Below the pieces are notes generated by a model. It ran no database searches, was not told the origin of the DNA, and saw only the letters and a program-made list of their open reading frames with translations. Shown here in pieces: positions 34,459 through 48,400 of a stretch of 64,000 bases of DNA; the stretch's first letter is position 1; each line of letters opens with the position of its first letter. This stretch comes from Hevea brasiliensis. Its lineage: Eukaryota; Streptophyta; Magnoliopsida; Malpighiales; Euphorbiaceae. A program made the translations under genes and the position numbers. The stretch spans positions 57,331,191-57,395,190 of the forward strand of contig NC_079493.1 of the NCBI RefSeq assembly GCF_030052815.1, written 5' to 3'.

Positions 34459-35732
34459 CATATACATCTCTACCAAAGATGGAGAAAGTACCAGCCACAA
34501 CATCTAATGTCTTAGCTTCATCCCTCTGGCGCATGGTGTACACCCTGGCTGATGCAACACTATGCTCTGATTGGCTCGTTGTACCCTGGCTGTTAGAAGT
34601 GTTACCTCTATCCCTGCCTCAACCTCTACTAGCTGTCTGTTGTCCTCTAGAAGAAGAACCTTGAATAGATCCCTCAGTGGTGGTAGGCAGCCTAGACCTG
34701 CGAGCACTAGTGCAATCTCTAGTCAAGTGCCTACTTCCACCACAGTTGTAACAGGCTCCTATGGCCTTATAACATACTCCTCCATGATTCCTGCCACAAG
34801 TTTCACAGGTACGAGCAGGAAAGGAACCCCTAAATGTCTGCTGTTTGGATATAGGTGGCCTATGCCCTGAGAATCTTCCCCTATTAGATCCTCTATTACT
34901 TGGTCCCCCAAAGCTCTTTCTCTTACCCAGATTACTACTTAAACTCTGACCTGTAGGCTTACTGCTCTTCTCTTTTTCAATAGTTACCTTCTCAGATGCC
35001 CCTTTCAATTCTATCCTTTCCAATTCAAGGGCCTGTGATATCAACCTAGAGAAGTTGTCATGTCGAAACCCAACCACTTGCAATCTCAAACTAGGCCTCA
35101 AACCGTTTGCATCCGTCTCTACTGGTAGTGAGTAGGCTTTCAGCATAGTAGCTGAGGTGAGAAAAGTCTCTCTCATACTCGGTTATAGTCTTGTTCCCTT
35201 GCTTCAAACTGAGAAACTCCTGTAGCTTCATATCCACATAGGTATCAGGAACATACTTCTGTCTAAACTCCCTTAGAAAGTCATCCCATGTCAGCACTGG
35301 CGGCTCAGCCAAATTGTGGGGAATGGTCTTTTACCACTCATATACATCTCCATACAGCAAGGAAATTGAATATTCAAACTTCAACTCATCTGTGCAATGC
35401 AATTTCTTAAAGACCCTCTCCATCCGTTCTAACCATTGCTCAGCTTCCAATGGGTCCACTGTACCCTTGAACTCTGTTGCCCCATACTTCATTAACTTGT
35501 CATATTGTCTGGTTGAGGATGGTGGTTGCACTAGAGGTGCTTGCACAGGAGCTTGGACTGGTATATTGCCAGCCATTTGCTGAAATAATGCAGCCATCTG
35601 TTGAGCAAACTGAGCAAGAAACTGCATGGGTGGGACGGGTGCAACTAACCCACTGGCATTCTGAGGAGCTGGGGCCTCCCCCTGTACCTCAGCTACTACT
35701 GATTGCTCTACTGTGTGATCCCCCTCTTCCAT
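34459..35732 (-). pseudogene. gag: Element B gag, broken
   Basis: Start at 35732 (MEEGDHTVEQSV). A Gln/Pro-rich N-terminus (QQMAALFQQMAGN) is followed by the capsid region YGATEFKGTVDPLEAEQWL and LKFEYSISLLYGDVYEW, where a TAA interrupts at about 35330. Then come PVLTWDDFLREFRQKYVPD, FLSLKQGNKTITEYERDFS and, after a frameshift at about 35100, GLRPSLRLQVVGFRHDNFS. The nucleocapsid is at about 34725-34815: CETCGRNHGGVC and CYNCGGSRHLTRDC. A TGA at about 34619 interrupts the link to the protease. Compared with element A's gag the start and the zinc region match closely, so A and B belong to related families. Confidence 0.9.
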
Positions 35733-35902
35733 ACTGAATCACAAAGAATTCTACTCCCTAGACAACCAACACAAGGAGATTTCCCTCCATTAGTCCATAT
35801 TTATGATGTAATGCACTATATGTATCAATTAATAACAGTTGAGCAGTTGTACTTATCAAAATTTTTCAAACATGCAATTTCAAAACTTGTATAAAAACTA
35901 AA
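35733..35902 (-). other. Element B leader between PBS and gag
   Basis: A 170-bp untranslated leader on the minus strand. I see no specific signal apart from the adjoining PBS. Confidence 0.6.
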
Positions 35903-35914
35903 GCTCTGATACCA
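35903..35914 (-). other. Primer-binding site of element B
   Basis: The minus strand reads TGGTATCAGAGC, 8 bp inside the 5' LTR. It matches the PBS of A and C. Confidence 0.9.
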
Positions 35915-35922
35915 CTAAAGCA

Positions 35923-38900
35923 CGTCACACCTTATCCCTTGTAAGGCACGACATGTTCCCGTAGCATACCTAATGAATTACCGAACTACACCTACCAATA
36001 ACCCATTAGTTATAGTGTAAAGGATTTTAAAACAAACCATAACTTTTTATCTTATCAATTCTTTTATGGAAAACTGCATGAGAATAGTTAAAATTCCAGG
36101 TAAACATTTATTATAAATAATGATAGACTAAATATTGCAAAAGTTACATTTTCATAAGTCTCAAAGTAAAATACAAAATAGTTACAAACTCAAAATGTGA
36201 TAGCAATGCAATGCTTTTAAATACAAACTGTTCAATGTCCGTACATCCATACATATAGGTATAAAATACATTCAAAGGAATCACAAGGGTATACCTAACG
36301 TAAATACCCATAAACAATACCAAAATGCTGCTTTAAAGTCTCTCACTCAAATTCTCTCCTCTCCTTTCCTTACTGCGATAAAGATAAAGAGGCTATCGCT
36401 GAGTATATCACTCAGTGGTGCACAACTAATAACTTTAAAAATTAAGATAAAACACAATTTGTCAAAGCATAATAAATCACATTTTTCTTAAGCATGAAAA
36501 CTTCACAATAGTTCTAAGTCCATAAAGGCCATTTATTGGAATAACATTTCAAATGAGAAATCACACTTCATAAATCACAATTCACAAAGCATTAGTGTTT
36601 CCAACATCAACACACAGTTTAGGCCATGATACAAAATTTCACGATCAGTGCCGTGTTGTACTACACACCATGACAAAGCAATCGCAACCTCACTAACCGT
36701 TATTAATGAGGGAAGGGCTAGTTAGCTAATGAGTACTCATGTAGTCTTACCCACTAATAGTTATTAATGGGAGACATAATCAATATCAATTATCAGCCCT
36801 AAGTAGCCGTTACTACTGGGGAGTTCCGAAGGGACTGTCATGCTAACTGTGGTTTTAAAACAACTTTCAAGAGTTTCTAAATCAATAATCACGTTTGCAA
36901 AACAATAACATGTTCAAATCATCATAAAATCCATAAAAGAGGTGGCACCACACAAATTTTTCAAATACAAGCGAAAAACATACCTCATTCAAAATAAACT
37001 CATTTCAAATCAAACTCATTCAAATAAACTCATTCAAATCAATTTACGAAGCTAAAACAAAGAAAGAGATTAGTTGTGCACAAACCTTCAATGTTGTTCT
37101 TTCTCTTTACTCACTATTCCTTGTCCAATCCAACTTCTTTTTCTATTGAAAATACACAAATAAAATACCTCAATGCCAATCTCAATTTTTGCCAAAAACT
37201 CATTACATGCATGTCTAATGCATCCCAAGTTAACTTTGCAAATTTTAAAAAATTTTGGTTTTGGACAACTTGGTGCCCCAATCTTTGAACCCAATTTTTA
37301 CCTAGTTTCGATCATAATTTGATGAGGTGTTCTTCATGAAAATTGTTCATCTAGGTCTTAACTTTACTTTCCTTTTTGAATCGCCTAATTCGGAGCTGTG
37401 TAGGTCAAGTTATGCCCAAAAAATGATTACTATTTACATCACTGTTCATGCTGCAGATTCAGTTCTGGCAGATTTATCCATCTAATTTCGTTTAGCAATT
37501 TGGTTAACTTAAGTCCATAATTTTGTCTAATATTCTTCATATGAAATGTTCTACTATGTCTTTGATTTCCATCGGTTCAAGAATCACCTAAATCAGAGTT
37601 TTCTAGAGAGAGTTATGGCCATGCAAATTTTACTATTCATATGGTAAATCTGTAATTCAACAGATTTGGTGATTCAACTTTGCTCAGCAATTTGATTGGG
37701 TTAAGCCCATAATTTGTCCTCAAGTTCTTCATATGAAAAGTTCTCCTATGTCTTAGGTTTCCATTGGTTCAAGAATCACCTAAATCGGAGTTTTCTAGAG
37801 AGAGTTATGGCCACGCAAAATTTATTATTTATATGGTCAAATTCTACAGATTCCAGAATTTTGTCTCTAAGTTCAAGGCTCATTTCGGATAGCTTAAGGT
37901 CATTTTCGAGGCAGGGTATCTTCACAAAAATTCTAGCCGTATGTCTTAGGTTTCATTTCCAATTGGTTTCACACCAATTGGAGTTATGTTGCTCAAGTTA
38001 TGGGCTTCCAAATACACTGAATTCGGTGTGCAAAAATTCTGCCTCAAGTTCAATTTTTTCATTTCTTCAATTATTCTCTCTAACTAACCTCAATTCACAT
38101 TTAATTCACCCAAAATGACTATAATTTAGTATTGACACATTAATGGCACTTCCTAACACAAACCCCACAATTTTCAAATACCAAAGTTTGCAATTTTTCC
38201 TAATCCTACCATTTCATTACCTCCATTCATCAACCCAATGTCAATTCAAACTAAATAAACCTCAAATGATCATAATTTAACACTACACACTCCAATTTCA
38301 CTCTCTAGCTCTAAAGCTCCAATTTTCCCATTAACCCTAATCTCCCATAATTAATATAATTTCTTTACTCTAATCATGCATACTACTTCAACTAAGCTTG
38401 ATTTCATCATCATTTTCATTGAAATACATCAAACCCTATTTTTTCTCGAATTTGGCCAAAACTCTAGTTTAGGTTCCATGCATGTTTCCTTTCATTTTCT
38501 TATGAAATTTCATCATAATGTAACTTAATTTAAGGTTTGTATAACTAAATGAGCATTAAAGAACTTACCTCTTAATGACTTCCTTCCAACTCCCTAAATC
38601 TTCAATTTTCTTCTAATCTCTTATTTCCCTTGCTTTCAATCTCTAAATCAAAGATTAATTTGATGCTCTCTACCAATTAGATGGAAAACCCATGGAGGAA
38701 AAGTAAGGAATTGAGTTTTGAGAATGGGTGTCAATGGAGAAAGAATGAAGAAGAAGAAAGAAAGAAAGAGAGAAGGAGAGAGAGTGGGTGGTAACTAAAT
38801 GGGGGAGAGAAGAGGGTTTTTCCCTTTATATATTTATCCCCATTTTTTATTTATTTAATTCATTTAATTGAGTTGTCCAAAGCCCATTGATACTAAAATT

Positions 38901-39249
38901 TTAATTGGGTCAAAATGGAATTAAAATTCTATATTTTTATTTCTTTTATTTTCTTTTCACTTTATACTTGAATTCTTTTCCTAAAAAAAATTATTTCATA
39001 ATTCAATATATTATTTTAATTTAATTTAATTTACATTTTGGTCAAAAGTCAACTCTTGAGGTGAATTGACCAAAATGCCCCTTATCGGGTCATAATCCCT
39101 CTTTTTTAATATACCCGGTGAATCCTTATATTTTTGGGTCACTTGAATTTTTTTTTCTATTTATTTTTGGTCCTCAAGGTGTCTTTGAATAGTACTAGTC
39201 ATGAACCAAATATGGTACTATTCATAACTCGGAGGTTTGGGGTGTTACA
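35923..39249 (-). mobile_element. Element B, 5' LTR (3327 bp)
   Basis: Paired with 18456-21813. The last base of the LTR on the element strand is mutated (plus strand reads CGTCACACC instead of TGTCACACC). It carries the palindromes GAGTACTC and a near copy of GCTAGCTAGC at about 36717-36741. The antisense open frame 37714-38118 corresponds to 20241-20651 in the other LTR. A GAAA-type microsatellite is near 38750-38785. Confidence 0.9.
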
Positions 39250-40491
39250 GGGCAGGCATATAGCCTGTAGAACAATCATATTAAACATATATTGTCAGTT
39301 CATGACTTTCCATGTAGGCAGTACTGCTATCTATAATCTATAATTGGTATACCAATTGATCCAACTATATACATATGAGTGTAGGTACACTTTGGGCAAA
39401 TTAGTACTATTAAGCACTTATAGTTTTATTATTTCATGCTATGTACTATTAAGGGTTTATAACATATTGTTATTTCACTTTATGTACTATCTATGCTTTA
39501 TACCATTTTCATGTCATTATAATAGGAACATAGGTCCCAAGTATATATTCGTATAACTTATGTATTTATCATTCTCATTATTTTATGTCATGTACTATAC
39601 ATATTTATAGTATTATTATTTCATATATGATGGAAACATAGATTCCAAGTGTATTTTCCTATGACTTATGTGTTTAGCAAACCATTTAGGTAATTTACAT
39701 TTTATGCATCAACTGATTTTATGTTACCATGTAGTGGGAAAGTGGGTCCTACATACCTATTTCATGTAATTTAGCATGTAGCGACTTATTAGGGATAAGT
39801 CCTTACTAAAAACAATTTAATTCAAGAACATTTCTTTAGGTTCAGTTTTACTATTTTGAATTTACATATCAAGTTGAGCAATTTGTGGCCACTGTTTGGC
39901 CCCACTTCCTTCATGGAAGTTGTTCTTCTATGTCTTATCTTTATTTTCCTTTTTGAATCATGTTATTTGGATTTGTATAACTCAAGTTATGGTCAAATAA
40001 CCATAACTAATTCAGTTGCAAATTTTGGTTCCTTTAGCTAGGCAGTTTTGGTATCATATTTTATCAATTAATTGGACAAGTTGTAGCAATGTTTAGGTCT
40101 AGTGTTCTCCATAGGATATGTTTCCCTATATCTTATGGTCACTCATAATTTTTAGTTGCACTATTTCAAGTCATGTAGACTTACTTATATCAACATTATT
40201 AGCCTGGACTCCAATGTCCTATACTAACATGATTTTCATTTAGGTCAGTAGTTTGACCCAAAATTTAAGCTTCTTACGTTCATAATTTGAGGTAGATATC
40301 TAAAACAAAGTTAAAGCCTTATTTCTTAAGTTTCCAGAACTATATGGTACATTTAAATTGAAGTTTTCTAGTGGAAGATATGTTTAAAAGACTATGCTGG
40401 AGTCAATGATTACTTATGCACATTTCCAGAATTTATGCACTAACTTAGCCTAGCCAATTGACCTATTTCTCTTGATTTTTGTGTGACACCC
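39250..40491 (-). mobile_element. LTR D, segment 2
   Basis: It starts with the second GGGCA of element B's TSD and continues D's GGCAGGCATA repeat motif, so removing B rejoins it to 18455. It includes a degenerate duplication of about 150 bp at 39430-39690 (tatgtactat, 'ggaacataggtcccaagtatat' against 'ggaaacatagattccaagtgta'). It is cut at 40491 by LTR E (candidate TSD TTTTG, 40487-40491). The remaining D sequence is not found in the window. Confidence 0.72.
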
Positions 40492-41292
40492 CTTACCCGT
40501 CTACACTGTAGCCGAGCAAGATATGCCACACAGTATGCCGGAACACCATACTATTACTATTTACCCTTTCTTAATTTATTTATTTATTTATCACTAAGTG
40601 AAATTTATGTCATTTTATTTTATTTATTGAAATTATGATTTAATTTAAGGTTTTGAAAATTTTACAAAAAATTCGGTAGAGTGTTGGCTAAAAATGGAGA
40701 AAATAGTTCATCAGAACCTGTGAAAAACACTCCCAAATTTTCATTCATCCATAAACTCCAAATAATTTCAACACAAAGTCATCACAGTTCATCAAATCTC
40801 AACACTTCTCAACATTTCAAACTCAAAATTTCAATTTCATTCCATGCATGAATAATTACATACTCATATTTATAAGAAATGTACAAATTCATTAACTCAT
40901 AATATGTACAATAATTACAGAAGTTTATCATTTACATGACAAAATGTAGATCTAATACAAAATGTAAAATACAAAATAAAGCCTAGCAATCCTACCAAAT
41001 GCACTGCTGGTCGAGGTACCACAAAATGCAAAATGCAGATCCAAGTCCGATTCCCAGTTTATGGTTTACTAGGCTTGCGCTCCGTATCTCCAGTACCTAC
41101 ATGATGGAAAATCCAATGAGCTAAGCATTTCTGCTTAGTGGTGCCACAATGCAAGAAAATATAATATACAAATAAAAGTAAAAATTTCCTAATTATTGTG
41201 CTTATAAGAAAACAAATAATTACTAAATTATTGTTTAGTTAAAGGCTAATTACATCTTATGATATTAACTCTTCCTAGCATTTTATTAATCG
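40492..41292 (-). mobile_element. LTR E, segment 1 (element C-like LTR)
   Basis: It starts TGTGACACCCCTTACCCGTC, nearly the start of element C's LTR on the plus strand, so it reads on the minus strand. The CTAAGCATTTCTGCTTAG hairpin is at 41121-41138; its neighbouring stem is decayed (CATGATGGA/TCCAATGAG). It is cut by solo LTR F after AATCG (41288-41292). Confidence 0.82.
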
Positions 41293-44200
41293 TGTAACAC
41301 CCCTAAGTTCGGTAGTGCGTTCTGCTGTTCTGGTGACCAGTGTTGTCCGGACAGCTAGGATGCCTAGAACTACACTTCAATATGAGTGGGGAGACATAAA
41401 ATAATGAAATACAAGAAAAGAAAATACAAGAAAAACAAAGGAAAAATCATAGCAAAGAAATGTAACCAAGTTAAGCGAGCCGGAAACCCTAGCGATGGGT
41501 GGCCTTAGGAAGTCACGGCGTGGACCGTTGACTAGCTCCGGATCGGGGAACCTGGAAATCATTTTTAGGACATAAATATAACCTTTTTGAAGAATAAATA
41601 TCATTAGAAAGATCATAGAAAAATTAAATAATTAGTACAAAGAAAAGTGAGAAATCGAAATACAGACAAAACACAGTATCTGAAAAATCAGGAATGCCAC
41701 CCGAACAGGGGCATTATGGTCATTTGACATCCCGAATTGTCTTTTGACCTAAATGTCCATTAAAAATAAATAGTATTACACTTAGAAAATAAAATAAAAA
41801 AATAATTTGGTGGTACCTAAAGAAAATAGCTAAAATCATGGGTTAAATGTGGAATAAGTGAAAGTTAACTTATAATATGATTTAATTTTAGTTAGTGGAC
41901 CACTATAGGATTAATTAAACATGAAATATGGCTGATGTAGGTCCACTAACCACCTGAAATCTCATCTTCCTCAAGTCCTCTCAAAATTGCCGAAATGAAG
42001 AACCTTGAAACCTCCATTGCCGTTTGGTTTTGAGCTTGATTTCCTCCCTCCATTTCAACTCCAATCCCTTAAGTAGCTTTATGAAAAATGGTCTACACAT
42101 CACAAGGAAGATATTGATACCAATTTTGAGAAGTTTGGTGAAGGTTTAGCAAGTTACAATTAAAGGTAAGTTTGCATTTTTGAGAATTTCTTTGTTAAAG
42201 TTTATGTTCATGTTATGGGTGTTGGTTTGGTGAAGGAAAATTTTGAGTTTGAAGGGTTATTGTTGTTTTCATTTTGGACAGCCATGAGTCACGTTTTTGA
42301 TGAGATATTTGTGCATATAATTGATGAGAAATGGTGTTGATCATGATGAATTAGTAACCTAGTGAATTATTTCATGTTTATATGGTGATTTATGCACTTG
42401 GATGGGAATTGGTAAATTGGATGGCACTTTGATGTTGAAGAATGGTTTGCGGCAGCTTGGGGATACTTGAGTAATGGTATATATTGAAGGAAGTGTGGGC
42501 AGAATATTGACCTAGAAGGTTGATGAGATGTATGTAGATTGATATTGTAAAGTGTATGTAAAATTTGTAATGGTTAGGTGTGTTTGTAATGGTAATTAGA
42601 AATTGTAATTGTGAATGATATTTGGTGTGTTGAGGGTAATGGTAATCTGCCCAAAATAATGTTAATGTAAAGTAGATAATGCTTTTGGTAATGTACCAAA
42701 ACAGATTGGTAGGGTATGGAAGTAAACTTTGCAAGTTAAATGTGTGTTTGAAGTGGGGTGTGAAAGGCATAGTGAGGGCAGTGTACATTTTAGCCTATAA
42801 CCTTAAATGTGTAACCTCAATTGGTATGAGACCAATTTGAAGTGAAACTAGGCACAAAATGTGCCAACTTTCATTGAGAAACCATACCAAAATTCTGCTT
42901 GCAAGGTGACCTAAGAAAATGACCAATTCGGATTAGGTGCAATTAGGACCTGAAAAATGACCAATTGGGCAGTAGTGAGTAATTAAGCCATAACTCACTC
43001 AAACCAGGTCCAATTGACCTGAAATTTTGACCAAGAATAGTTAAGACCCATACCTACAAGTCTTATGAAGACACCAAAGCCCAGAAATGACCATAAGCAA
43101 GTCAAATAACTTGCACAAGTTGGGGTCCAAAAACTGGCCGAACCAGAGTTGACCAAATTGACCGAAAATTGACCTAAAATGGTACCATTTGACCAGCAAT
43201 AGTATAATGACCATAACTCGGTCTACTTAACTCGGATTGAGCTGAAATTTTGCACCGCGGTCCATAAGACCTAGATCTACAAGTTTGTAGTTTCGACCGA
43301 GACCCGAAAACTGAGGGAACTAGATCGTCCGGTTAGGTCAAACCAGTGTCCCGGAATCCAGCAATTTGCATTAAAATGCACTAAGCAAGGAAATGACTTT
43401 GGTAAAACGTACCAAACCTAAAACCCTATCGAATGTGACATATTAACGACACTAAAATCTAATTTACCTAAAACGCAACGAGGGTCGGTATATTAGGTGA
43501 TTAAGTGAATAATTGAGTTCAGTGCATTATTTACCAAACACCATCGATAGAGACAGTTTAATTTAGTACTGAAACACTTCAAATTGTGTTTCTCAGTTAC
43601 TAAAGACTCAGGGAAAGGGAAGGAAACACTGAGTCCAGACCAGGGAGACAGTCATCAGAGGTTTGTGCACAACGGCTATTGATTTTGAATTTTTCAATTG
43701 AAATAAATATTGAATATTTGTATATTATTGTTTTAAATTGTGTTTGTGCACAACAACTGTTTCTTTTGAATTATTTTCAATGGAAATAAATATTGACTAT
43801 TTGCATATCATTGTTTTAAATTGTGGAAATGTGTTTGGTGGACACTTATTGATTGAAAAACATTGTGAATGGTTTGAAACTGTGAAAAATTGTTTGAATG
43901 ATATTGATGGAAACTTATTGATTGAAAAGCACTGTAAATGGTTTTTTTAGAAATTGAAGTTAATTATGAATTGGGTTGCCATTTTATGAATGAAACTATG
44001 AGTTTGGAAATTTATTGGATTCTCACGAATCATTTGAATAAAATGTTTGGAATTGATTTTGTGTTCACACTTAGCATGACAGTATCGTATCATTCCTTCT
44101 CCATTTATGGGGTTGTGATCTTTTATTTTCCTTCTCCATTTATGGAGTCGTGATCGTTTATTTTTCCCTCTCTGGTTTACCAGTTGAGGTGATCGGATGA

Positions 44201-45223
44201 GTACTCATTATATAGCTAGCTCCCCTTCCTCATTGATTTCGATTAGTGAGGTTGTGATTGCTTTGTTGTGGTGTACAACGCGGCATTGATCGGAAAAATT
44301 GTGTCATGGCTTAAGTTGTGAATGAATTGGCAACACTATATTCTTAAATTATTCGACTAAATTGCGTTATTATGTATTGTGAGATTGTGAAATTGATTTA
44401 AACTCTTGTTGACATATACTGTCTATTGAATTCAACCATGATCTGACTTATTAAAATTATTGTGATATTGACAAATGGAGTTTAAATTCTTGTTGACATT
44501 TATTGTCTTGAATTTAACTATGATTTTAAGTATCCACTATTTACATGACTTATGAATTGTGATTTGAAATTGTATTTGGTAAATGTTGTGCACCACTGAG
44601 ACATTGTCTCAAATGACTTTTATTCTTTATCGTAGGTAGAGAGACAGACAGGGCAGACTAGAATTTATATACATCAATGAGGATTTCTGGTATAATGTGT
44701 ATACCAATATTTTGCATTTTGTACTGTAATGTATGACACTGTATGTACATATTGTTTTGGTTTTGAGCAGTTGTAAATTAAATTGTACCTTGAAGTTGTA
44801 AATTAATTATGAGTGTTTTGGATTGTAAAAGCTGTATTATATTTCCTTATCTCAGACTTTGAAAAATTTCTATGGAACTGAGTTGAGAAATATATTGTGT
44901 TGAGAAAAATGTGGAGTTGAGATTTGAAAATATATTGAAGTGCTTTTTACAGGTTTTCTGAAGAAATGTTTTGTCCAAAATACAGATGGCACTCTACCAA
45001 AATTTTTACAGAAATTCCAAATAAACCAAATGAGTTAGTTGTTTCACTTCAGTTCACCAAAGTTTTTAATACCTGTAAATAGTGCTCACCACTGTAAAAG
45101 AAATAAGAAAAGTTTTTAAAATCCCTTATAGTGTATTTAATGGGTTATCAGTAGACGGAGTTGGTAATTCATTAGGTATACTACGGGATCTTGTTATGCC
45201 TTACAGAGGGGTAGGGTGTGACA
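41293..45223 (+). mobile_element. Solo LTR F (A/B/I-type, 3931 bp)
   Basis: Ends TGTAACACCCC and GGGTGTGACA with perfect TSD AATCG (41288-41292, 45224-45228). No internal region is present. Landmarks are AGCGATGGGTGGCC 198 bp from the start (41491-41504), GAGTACTC at about 44199, and the stem TGAGACA/TGTCTCA at about 44596-44612. Several short tandem duplications lie at 43660-44530. An open frame at 42390-42788 (minus) is Thr/Ile/Tyr-rich with no family resemblance. It is the opposite-strand relative of solo LTR I. Confidence 0.93.
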
Positions 45224-45496
45224 AATCGTTCTCATGATGATTGAGCCTCTTTTTATTGAAATCATTCTTGTTCTTTATCTTGATATTTAATTTCCTTACT
45301 TCCTTTAATAATCAATTCAATTACATTTATACTTTTTCGTGCCCAAGTAATCTATACAAATTAACCGGACTGGATAAATGGGTAAACTAGCACTGGATAC
45401 CAAGTACCTTGGGCCTTCACACCATTAGTCATAATGTGTCTCCCGATATGCAATAGAACAACTGATAAGCCATCACAAAAATCGGGCACAGGGCCA
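45224..45496 (-). mobile_element. LTR E, segment 2
   Basis: It resumes after the second AATCG and carries the block 'aggtacttggtatcc...gtttatcc' in reverse (45360-45430) that is conserved in C, G, H and J. It is cut by solo LTR G at 45497. Confidence 0.75.
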
Positions 45497-48400
45497 TGTA
45501 AAACCCCTCACCCGTCTACAGTATAGCCGAGCGAGGCATGCTACACGGCGTGCCGGAACACCTAGCCTGTGATTATCTCATTTCTTGAACTCAATTTGAT
45601 TTTAAGAAGTCATTTATGAAATATTCATATCATATTGATACTATTGTCATACTTTGTTAAAATCAGTGTTTCAAGACTGGTAATAAAAATTTGGCAAGGT
45701 GCCGTTTATATTTAGGACTAACTGTCCTTCCAAACCTGTTGAAAACAGTTTAATATTATGATATCAAAATCTCAAATATTTCACAATCCCTATTTCTCAG
45801 TAAAGTCAATAGACTTTTACAGTCATTAAACAGTTCCATAATACAGTCCATAATAATTTAAATATATACAGAAAATCTCCATATTATTTAATATGTACAA
45901 AATATTACAAACTTTAAAGCTTTCATAATATTACAAAATACAAGGCCAAATTTCAAATATACAACAAAAGTACAAAATACAAGATATCCTAAGTCCTACC
46001 ATGTATGCAATGCAGTGCAGATGACTCTGGACCCCTGTGCAGATCTGATGTCTCACCCGGTAGTAGGTCTGCTGGGCTCCCCAGTTATGTCTCCAATACC
46101 TACGCGTTACAAAAGCAACGCGCTAAGCAATTTTGCTTAGTGGTGCCAAATGTAAAGAAATATACACTAAAATAAGGTAAATAAAGTGTTAACAAATTTT
46201 TGGTGGTGCTGTATGTCAGTAGATTGGATTTAGGTATTTGAATTTAATAGTACTTGAATTACTGCCCGTGTAGCCTATATCTTGACGGTGGATAAGCGGA
46301 TATCACGGCCTTTGGGTACCTAGTACCTCGGGCCATCACACCATCAGTCACAAAGTGTCTCTCGGTGTGCAAATAGCGTGGCTAAAAAGCCATATAGTCA
46401 ATCTGGTGATAAGCCAAAAATAAATACAGAATATGTATAGCCGTAGGCTATTAAAGTCACAGTGCGGCATAATAGGCCGTAAAAACACAGTATGGCATAA
46501 AGCCATTTACAGAACAGTTGTCAGAATCCTATTGGCATGCCAACCTATCCATACTAGTCAACTAGGCAAACTAGGGCACATTATAAATTAATTGTTTACT
46601 TCTTCAATCTTTGGAGTTTACTAACTATTATATAATTCACAAGTCAATGCATGTGTTGACCTTTTTAGGTAATATGGATAAGTTGTTTCTAGCATCAATA
46701 TGTCACAATTTAAATCTCAATATGTTGCCAATATAGTGCAATTTACCATTTTTACAAGTTGGCATTCATTGCCAAAATGCTTCAAGCATCATTGTATGCA
46801 AAATGTCACATTCTCTATTTTTGTGTGCTAGATTGGTCTAGGTTAAAGTCCTATTTACCTTGGTTTTTAGCTTCGGGTCAAAGAAGAAAAATTGTAGCTC
46901 TATGTCTTATTGCACGCGGGGCAAAATTTCAGGTCATTCCGAGTTGTGTAGACCAAGATATGGTCAATTTGCTAAAGCTGGACAGATTGCACTTTTGGTG
47001 CACAATTTGGTCAATTTTTAGGTCACTTTTGGTTCGGCAGTTTTTGTGCCCGAACTTGTGCAAGCCATTTGACTTGGTTCTGGTCATTTCTGGGATTTGG
47101 TGTCTTCAAAAGACTTGTATATATAGGTCTTAACTATTCATGGTCAAAATTTCAGGTCAATTGGACCTGTTTTGGGTGAGTTATGGCCTAAACACTAACT
47201 GCTGCCCAAATGGTCAGTTTTCAGGCCTCAAATGCACTAATCCGGATTTGGTCACTTTTTAAGGTCAGTTTCTAGGCAGAATTTTGGCAACCTTTCTGCA
47301 TGAAAGTTGGCCTATTTGGTGTCTAGTTTCACCCCATATTGGCCTCATACCAATTGGGTTCATAGTTTGGCACTTATAGCCTCATTTAGGTGCTGCCTTC
47401 AATACACAACCTGTACAAGGCTCATACACTTCCAATTTAATGTTCCTCCTCCTCCTCATTACTACAATATTCAATCAACAACACTTCTATACATATATTG
47501 TACACAATTCCAGCAAAAATTCTGGGCAGAATACTCAAGTCCACAAGGCACACAATACACCATTAAACTTCAATATTTACATCCACCCAAATTCAACATA
47601 CTTCAATGTTAATATTACACATATACTTCAACATATTCATACTTCAATATCATTTACACTTGCTGCCCACAAATTGACATTAACATATATCATTAATAAC
47701 CATATATTCACACACAAATTCATGCTATTAGGGGCTGTCAAACATGGCAGTTTGCTCAAGGCTTCAAGGTTCCATTTCACACCTTAAATCTAAACACTAC
47801 ATGTACATATTTATGCACAAACTTACTCTAACTTTCATTTGAATCAATCAACCTTCATTTTCATTCATTAGAAGTAAAAATAACTCAAGCTCAACAAGGG
47901 TTCATGGCTGCCAAAAATGGACAAGTCCATTTCTCACTATTTCTTTTATTTCTCTTCACCAAAACACTCACCTCAACCTAAACACAAGCTTTACCAAAGC
48001 AAGGGAGGGATTTTGGACACTTACAACTTTTGATGCTTATGAAAACTTCACCAAATCTGGTTTTTCTTGTTGCCAATATCTTCCCCAAGGTAAGTAGGCA
48101 AGCTTTAATGAAGGAAAGAAGTGGAAAGGATGGCTTGATCATGCACCCATGGAGATTGCATGTGGGGTGGCCATGGTGATTTCCATGGTGGAATTCATTA
48201 CGGCAAAGTAAAATGGGCTGATGAAGAAGATGATGGTGAGTGCTATCTGCTATCCCAAGGCTGTGATAAGGGTCCCAATATCCAAGTTAGTGGAGCACTA
48301 ACTTGGATTTTAATATTAATTATTCAAAGTTTCATAAATTTGATTTTATCCCCCATTTCTTTCACTGTTCTTATAATGTATCACAATTTAATTTTTTCAT

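Larger units (their letters stand above)
18456..39249 (-). mobile_element. Element B: near-complete chromodomain Ty3/gypsy retrotransposon
   Basis: Two related LTRs (18456-21813 and 35923-39249) enclose PBS, gag, protease, RT, RNase H, integrase and chromodomain on the minus strand in the gypsy order. TSD is GGGCA (18451-18455 and 39250-39254). Without the nested element C it is about 12.2 kb. Domain order, iMet PBS, long LTRs and a C-terminal chromodomain point to the chromovirus Tekay/Del lineage. The coding region carries at least three frameshifts and many stops, so it cannot act alone. Confidence 0.9.

Noticed and set aside
42390..42788. 132-codon frame in solo LTR F
   Set aside because: Composition follows the local AT/TG-rich sequence, with no family resemblance and no matching frame conserved in solo LTR I.
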